Below are positions 57,847 through 64,000 of a stretch of 64,000 bases of DNA, piece by piece (position 1 is the first letter of the stretch; every line of letters begins with the position of its first letter). Source of the DNA: Plicaturopsis crispa FD-325 SS-3 (taxonomy: Eukaryota; Basidiomycota; Agaricomycetes; Amylocorticiales; Amylocorticiaceae); the NCBI GenBank assembly GCA_000827205.1, contig KN832557.1, positions 1,000,302-1,064,301 of the forward strand. Direction: 5' to 3'. The notes beneath the pieces are model-generated. The model made no database searches. It had not been told where the DNA came from and saw only the letters and a program-made list of their open reading frames with translations. A program made the position numbers and the translations under genes.

Positions 57847-60279
57847 ATGGCGCTGTCGATCTCTCTGCTCTTCGTCTCTGCAGGCGCAACCCTCCTGGCG
57901 TTTGGGTTGTACAAACTCGCGGAGCTGGTTTATGGTAACCTCGCATCCCCACTGCGGAACCTCCCAGGGCCCCCAAGCTCTTCGTGGATATTCGGAAACT
58001 TCAATGAAATCGCTGAAGAGGTGAGTCCATATTATTTCGCGGTACCGTTGCGGAAATTCACCTTTGATCTCACTCCTTTCAGGATCCCGCCGTTGTCCAT
58101 GAAAGATGGGTGCAGAAATACGGTCAGACTTTCAAGTACACGGGCTTCGGGGGTGTGAGTTTACTCCTCACATGAAGCTTGAAAACTAGCACGCTGACAT
58201 GGCAATATACTTATTGTGCAGATCAACCACCTCTTCACCCTAGACACGAAGGCGCTCTCGCACATCCTCTCGCACGCGGATACGTACCAGAAGTCGAAAG
58301 CCATGCGCTATAACCTCTCCCGTATTGTCGGACCAGGTGACGCGCCCTTCTATACCTAGGCCATGTCGTGAAGACTAACAGCCTCATTACAGGTCTCTTG
58401 GTAGTTGAAGGCGACGTCCACAGGCTACAGGTATTTATTCCGGTCTATAGTTGTGCTCCTCTTCTGATAGTCGTCACTTGGATCAGCGGAAAACTTTAAA
58501 CCCTGCCTTTGGACCCGTCCAAATACGCGCCTTGACCAATATCTTTGTTGCGAAGGCCCACCAGGTAAAGCACTCCTTCTCCCTAATTCCACATGCGCTA
58601 CTCACATCCTTTGCTAGTTGCGGAGCGTCTGGACTGCCGAGCTCGAAAACAACGGTAAAATCTCAGGCGAAGATGAGACTGGAAAGGCCGTCAAGCAAGT
58701 ACGAATCGATGGACTCTCCAGTCTGAACCGAGTGACGTTGGATGTCATCGGATTGGCCGGTGAGTCCCGTACACACAAAATCGCGCGAAGTAGTCTACAA
58801 TCGTGCGGTACCCATACATAGGCTTCAACTACCAGTTCGACGCCCTCTCGAAAAAGAAGAACGAGCTCAACGACGCTCTTGCCACACTCTTCAACGGTTC
58901 TTCCGGGGGAAGGCTCATGATGATGCTCCAAGCATGGATTCCATTCCTCAGAGGGCTGGTGCGTCTTCCCAGTCCATCGCGTCCTAGCCAGCATCCTACT
59001 CACTTACGGTCTCCTGAAGCCCACCACACGGAAGCGCGACATGGATAACGCCCAGGAAACGATGGGCCGTATTGGGAAGGGGCTCCTCCGCGATGCGCGC
59101 GCCGACCTGGTAGCCGCCGAGAAAGACGGCGCAGCGCAGAGCACCGGGAAGAACCGCGACCTCTTCAGCCTCCTCCTGCGCGCGAACTCTGCCACCGAGG
59201 GGAAAAAACTCTCCGACGAAGATGTTCTTGCCCGTACGTCCCCTCCCCTTCTTGGCCACCTTTTACCTTTCTGCCCCGCCCCTTTCTGCCGTCTACCATG
59301 CCGTATACTAACCGTTCCACCGTACCTTCCAGAGATCCCAACCTTCTTCGTCGCGGGGCACGAAACCACCTCCTCCGCCGTCACCTGGTCCCTCTTCCAG
59401 CTCACCCAATCCCCCGACGTGCAGGCCAAGCTGCGCGCAGAGCTGCGCGCGGTGGACACGGACGCGCCGGACATGGAGGAACTGAGCGCGCTGCCGTACC
59501 TCGACAAGGTCGTGCGCGAGGTGATGCGCGTGCACGCGCCGGTGGCGAATACGGGTAGGACGGCGGTGAGGGATGATGTGATTCCGTTGGCGAAGCCGGT
59601 GGTGGGAAGGGATGGGGTAGAGCGGCATGAGATACAGTGCGTTTTTGTCTTTCTCTAGGGTTGGGGAGGAGCGGTGGAATGGGCGATGGACTGACTGATA
59701 AGCACCGACGGAATATGTAGTATCCGCAAAGACGACGCGGTGGTCATCCCTATCCTCGCGATCAATAGGTCGAAGGCGCTCTGGGGCGAGGACGCAGCCG
59801 AGTTCAAGTGCGTATCACGTTTCACCCCACTTAACTACGACATTTTTGGTGTGCCGATAGCTGATACTTTTCTGTGTGTAGGCCCGACCGATGGGACAAC
59901 CTGCCCGAGACGGTGAAGAACATCCCGAGCATATGGTCGCATCAGCTCTCCTTCCTCGCCGGGCCCCGCGCGTGCATCGGATATCGCTTCTCCCTGATCG
60001 AGTGCGTTTTGCTCCCATATACCCCTTCCCCATATACCCCTTCACTTCCACCCCTTCCCTGCATATACCACCATACTGACTAGCACGAATTGACATTGCA
60101 CTCGTAGGATCAAAGCGCTGCTATTCACGCTCGTGCGGACGTTCGAGTTCAAGCTCGCGGTGCCGGCGGGGGATATCAAGCACAAGATGGCGGTGGTGCA
60201 GAGGCCGCTGGTGAGCAGCGAGAAGGAGAAGGGGAACCAGATGCCGTTGTTGATCAGTTTGGCGCCGGAGGACGAGTAG
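57847..60279 (+). CDS. Cytochrome P450 (copy 3), CYP5150-like
   Basis: Heme monooxygenase, closest to copy 1 at the other end of the window. Start [20 protein letters not shown], then hinge [14 protein letters not shown]. Blocks: [87 protein letters not shown], helix [21 protein letters not shown], helix [12 protein letters not shown] (E-x2-R), [23 protein letters not shown], heme loop [15 protein letters not shown] and tail [12 protein letters not shown]. About 12 exons with the same intron plan as the other copies and no frame break. The gene lies 3' to 3' with a short-chain dehydrogenase, which could act on the same metabolite; that is inference only. Confidence 0.93.
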
Positions 60280-60935
60280 GCGCGTTCAACGTGGTAGGGA
60301 AACTAAGTAGAGGATTTCGCCGCGCTCGACCTTCCTTTGTCGTTGGATTGTTAATGGACTCGTATGAGTGACACTCTCTTTCTCTCTTTCTGGCAGAGTG
60401 CATGATCACCGCCGCGGCAAACCCCCCGCTTTGTTTTTTCGAGTCTACCGCGTTCTGCGCGACCAAAATGAGATCATGTGCCTCCAATCGGTCGTCTGGT
60501 AGTACCAAATGACCCAGTGTTGTTGCAGTACTAGTGCTGTGCCAGTCACCGACTTGCCGCTGAAGTCGCCGACTAGTTGCTGCCAAACTTTGGCCAAACT
60601 GATGGGATAATTTCCGACTGATCCGTGGCGCGTAGCGTGGCAGCCGGTGTGCGTCTGTGTGCATGCACATTCAGAGCAGTCAATCGCAGCGTGTCAAGAA
60701 ATATTGTCAAATATCGATACCATCTGCAAACAGGTCCATTGAAATGCAATCGAGTGTAAAGAGAGCGATTCTGATCAAGTACTTCACAGGAACCGGCAGT
60801 GGCAGTAAATTCGAGTCATGTACACTGCGACCTGATAACCTAGAACATGCAGCTCTGACGAGCTTGTCCGAAACAGTACGAGCCGAGTCGGAGGTACCAC
60901 CACAGAATATGGGTGTAAAAGAGGCGCCAAGCTGA
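60280..60935. other. Intergenic, convergent 3' ends
   Basis: About 0.66 kb between P450 copy 3 and the dehydrogenase. Nothing supported. Confidence 0.4.
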
Positions 60936-62261
60936 TCATTGGCTATGAGCCGAAGGAGTGAGGTGGTCATCGACAATGCTCCTGACTTTCGGAGTTGCCT
61001 TCGATAGTATTTCTATCAATTCATCCTGTCGAATCGGATGGAATCAGTAATGCGATTGCTATAAGAAACACATAGGAAACATTACCCATAGGCGCCCTTG
61101 CACTTTGGATCCCTCCGCACTGAGCGCGAAATCACTGACTTCCTGGAGCTTCGAGTTGGACACAAACGCGCCGCGCAGATCGGCGTCCTTCCCGCCGATG
61201 GCTGCATATACGAGATTGCGGCTTCCCTCTTCCGCCGTTTGTGCAAAGAGCCGCTCGAAGACGCGGTATAACAGCGCAGAGAACTCGGGCTCCCTCCTGA
61301 GTTCAGAGTAGCAGAAGCCGGGGCAGACGACATCAACGACGACAGGGGAGGTTCTGAGGTGGTCGTTCAGTGCGCGAGCGAAAAAGACCTCAAGTACTGG
61401 AGACGGTAAATGAGTTATTATTATGCAGGGCGGATGTAGAGCTGGTCTCACGTTTCGATACAGAATAACGGTCTGCCATAACTCTACAGCAAAGCAAACT
61501 GATCAGCATTTGGGAACGAAGCTTCTAAAAGTGAGGGAACTTGCGAGGGAGTACTATATTTCTCGTCGTTAAGCTTCTCCAGAATCTTGGGACTCTTCCT
61601 GACATCGTCTTTGATGCTCGTCCAATAGTGCATCGAGCTCGACACGATGACCAGGCGGGGTGCAGTAGAATGAGCCTTTGCCGTCCGCTCCATTGTAGGA
61701 AGCAACAGAAGTGATAGCAGAGCGGTTGACAGGTAGTTGACTTGAAGACTGCGTTCATTCATTCAGCTATCACACAATGTTGTGCAAATATTTGGTGGGA
61801 CAGAACTTACGTCGATTCCCATCCTTCCGGGGAGATCTCACGGCGGAAAACTGCTACAGCAGCATTTGCTACTACGACATCAAGTCGCCCGCCCTCCTTC
61901 TCGAATTTATCTGCGAAGGCGATAACGGAGGAGAAGTTGCTAAGGTCGAGAAGCCAGACCTCGGCGCTCTTGTACATGGTCTCCCTTTCTACCCCTATTC
62001 AAGTGTTAGTGTGGAGATACATTAGGTTACGAGTGTGTACCAGCAGAACGTACTGGCTTTCGCTGCATTGCCCTTGTCGATGTTTCGGCACGCCATGATG
62101 ATTTTTGCCGGCTTCATGGAGGCGAAATGGAGGGTTGCCTCGAGACCAATCCCGGTGTTGGCGCCTACGACGACGACCGTCTTTCCAGTGAGATCGGCAT
62201 TGACCACACGGGGTTTCTTGCGAAACGCGTCGTGCAGGAAGCTGAAAAATGTATACTTCAT
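60936..62261 (-). CDS. Short-chain dehydrogenase/reductase (retinol-dehydrogenase-like)
   Basis: NAD(P)-dependent oxidoreductase of the SDR family. Start MKYTFFSFLHDAFRKKPRVV, then the cofactor motif VVVVGANTGIGLEATLHF (TGxxxGIG type with Ala-Asn replacing the first Thr-Gly) and IIMACRN. The NNAG-like position reads VVVANAAVAVF. The catalytic Ser lies in LVIVSSSMHYW, and Tyr and Lys in DRYSVSKLLEVFFARAL. The substrate-side loop begins VVDVVCPGFCYSELRRE. The last exon (DELIEILSKATPKVRSIVDD, then HLTPSAHSQ) is reached by splicing after RLW. Without that splice the frame would end nine codons later at 61059. About 320 residues; substrate unknown. Confidence 0.88.
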
Positions 62262-62589
62262 CGTTTGTTACGGCGGAGAAAGCGGAGCAGTACGGTTTCT
62301 GGGCGACTCCAAATTGTTAAAGGAGCGCATTATAAGTATATGAGCATGCTTATACAGCGACATATGCCGGAAGACATACCTGAGGCCTGAGGTGACGCGG
62401 CCCTTAAGCCGCGCGATCCACGCGTTCCCCACTTCGACGTGCGAGAAGCCCTATCGAAATGAGAACGGGGCCAATGGCGCCCGCGCTTGGCCCTCGCACA
62501 TTACTTATATAGGCCATCGAACTAGCGCCGGCGCAGGTTTTGTCAATTCTGAAGACCAATACGCATGTTCGAATACTAAGTCAACGAAC

Positions 62590-62795
62590 ATGTCGCCAAC
62601 TCAACATCGCAGCATGACCCTACCCCACAGCCTGGCGCAAATACTCCCGACCAGCCTTAAGTTGCTCCTCCAAGAGGGTCGTCTTCACATTCAGGTTAGT
62701 CGTAGTTGTTCGGGAGCGTGAAAGTGTGTGTACTTACCAGTTACTGGCCACAGGAACTGGAAACGTGGAAAATGCCTGTCAGGGATGCGTTGTAA
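62590..62795 (+). CDS. Candidate small two-exon gene, about 50 residues
   Basis: ATG at 62590 opens MSPTQHRSMTLPHSLAQILP and continues TSLKLLLQEGRLHIQ. A GT-AG intron (about 62695-62753) follows, then ELETWKMPVRDAL and stop. I do not recognise it. It is supported only by clean splice signals and a helix-like composition, so it may be chance. Confidence 0.2.
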
Positions 62796-62993
62796 CAAGT
62801 ACTTACTTGCCTAATGCCATGAAGGTCGAGGCCGAGGAGCTTCAAGCTTTACGAATTGGACTCTTGCGGCAACCTGAATGAGATATATGAATTAAGGTGA
62901 TGTACACTGATTATGACAAGAGAATGATTTGGAGAAAACTGAAATGAATCCACAATTGCCCGCACAATGACTGCGCCGCTGACGACCACGTAC

Positions 62994-63614
62994 TTAGTGC
63001 GCCTCGCCACGATCCTCGTCCATCTGCTCCTTCTCCTCCGGGTCCAGCCAACTCTCCTCCACAGTCGCCTTGATGCGGCGTACATATTCCTTCATGTTTT
63101 CCCTGTACAGCTGAGCGGCTTCAGCGTTCGCAGGGCTATTCGGGTTCGGGTCGTGGAGTAGACTTTGGATAGAAGTGAGGATCGCCGCCACATCGTACGT
63201 CGGTGACCAGCGGTTCTGCAGGATGTCGAGACAGAGCTCGCCATTCGCGTATACGTTAGGATGGAACATTCGAGAGAGGAATTTGACAGTCGGCGGCTTG
63301 TTGGGGTAAGATTCATCGAATGTCAGCAGGAGCTTGAACGTTCCATCCTCGAACGGCGTTTCCGCTGGGATGGTGACCACAGTAAGCTCGTATGTCCCTA
63401 GAGTCCAGCGGTACTGCCAAGCTCACCTGGACCAAATATCACTGCATTCCAAAGCATGATATTATCGGGGCATGGACTTCCCGATATTCCACCCGGGGGG
63501 TCGGTCGAAAGGCGCTTGAAGTCACGAATAAGACGTCTTCTGCAGTTGGTAGACTATACATGCGTCAATGAGAGCGGTCCAAGCGGGCTCCGTAAGTCCA
63601 ACGACACTCACCAT
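62994..63614 (-). CDS. RAD6: Ubiquitin-conjugating enzyme E2, RAD6/UBC2 type
   Basis: E2 enzyme that, with Bre1 or Rad18, monoubiquitylates histone H2B and PCNA, and with Ubr1 serves the N-end rule pathway. The first exon is only the ATG (63612-63614). The next begins [20 protein letters not shown], the conserved N-terminus needed for Rad18/Ubr1 binding. Blocks: [68 protein letters not shown] (His-Pro-Asn and the active-site Cys), [20 protein letters not shown] and [11 protein letters not shown]. The tail ([18 protein letters not shown]) is acidic, as in yeast Rad6. Four exons or so with short introns; all joins match the family. Confidence 0.95.
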
Positions 63615-64000
63615 GGTGGTTAAAGAACAAGAACTGGGATTGCGATGTGGCGTTCAAGGTGCAACAGGCAGGCAAGCCCTCTGCCGCGCCTCAAGGCCCA
63701 TGTTTGTACTTGCTTGCCCCCGTGGCTCATTTCGCCGTGTGGCGGCTTCATCCTGGACTAAACACCGTTTCGCCGATTTATTCTTGTATATCCTGGTATC
63801 ACTTCAGGTTCCATAGCATCTGCCACGATGCAGGACGGTCGTGCCCCACGGTGAGTAACCGCAAGTACCGATTGTGCTTTTGCCTGAACCAGAATCGCTA
63901 CAGTATAAAAAACCGAGCGCCCGCTCATGTCCAGGTGCGTCGAGTCCAGAGGATACATGTATATAGCTGCTAATCGCAAGGTGCTCTATAGATCACTGCT
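63615..64000. other. Right-edge DNA upstream of RAD6, no gene seen
   Basis: Promoter side of the RAD6-like gene. Overlapping open frames on both strands have no motif. Confidence 0.4.

Noticed and set aside
1-64000. tRNA genes, rRNA, CRISPR arrays, retroelements
   Set aside because: I looked for a tRNA B-box with a foldable partner, regularly spaced repeats, and reverse transcriptase, integrase or LTR signals, and saw none that hold up. A tRNAscan run would be decisive for tRNAs.

Overview
The window reads as a piece of a filamentous basidiomycete (Agaricomycete) nuclear chromosome. The genes are cut by many introns of about 50-70 bases, there is no operon-like spacing, and several families are typical of mushrooms: copper-fist regulators, URC4/DUF1688, expanded P450s and F-box proteins, and a small CGH/CxxC cysteine-rich protein. 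The P450 type and gene mix suggest a wood-decay fungus, possibly Polyporales, but that is inference. No function was checked by database search; all rest on motifs, frame continuity across predicted splice sites, and recalled family knowledge.

Layout. 0.9-3.2 kb: cytochrome P450 (-). 5.3-7.0 kb: copper-fist transcription factor (+). 7.2-8.7 kb: disordered Ser/Pro-rich protein (-). 9.4-16.8 kb: three tandem F-box paralogues (-); the gap between the second and third carries about 1 kb of extra DNA with a TIR-like 12-mer at its edges. 17.1-23.7 kb (+): mitochondrial adrenodoxin-type ferredoxin, secreted sedolisin (S53) peptidase, and a G-domain GTPase with a hydrophobic C-terminal segment. 24.1-28.7 kb (-): a zuotin-like J-protein and a WRN-type 3'-5' exonuclease with repeat-derived low complexity. 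28.9-38.9 kb (+): PQ-loop membrane protein, AP-1 mu adaptin, a second disordered protein, a hotdog thioesterase and histidinol-phosphatase. 40.9-43.2 kb (+): small cysteine-rich protein and URC4. 43.4-46.0 kb (-): sucrose-type MFS symporter. 46.6-51.6 kb (+): ETF-ubiquinone oxidoreductase and a type I single-pass membrane protein with a very long disordered tail. 51.9-53.9 kb (-): METTL16-like RNA methyltransferase. 54.6-60.3 kb (+): two more P450s of the same family as the one at the left end. 60.9-62.3 kb (-): short-chain dehydrogenase. 63.0-63.6 kb (-): RAD6/UBC2 ubiquitin-conjugating enzyme.

Most of the window is core housekeeping: Fe-S cluster/heme biogenesis, the respiratory chain, vesicle coats, histidine synthesis, U6/SAM methyltransferase function, ubiquitin and DNA maintenance. 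The faster-evolving parts are the F-box array and the P450/SDR genes. I found no tRNA, rRNA, CRISPR array, retroelement or obvious prokaryotic-type transfer. The clearest new observations are the within-window empty-site evidence for an inserted element, the type I membrane protein recovered by joining a signal-peptide exon, two disordered proteins sharing short motifs, and the low-complexity repeat inserted in a DEDD exonuclease domain.
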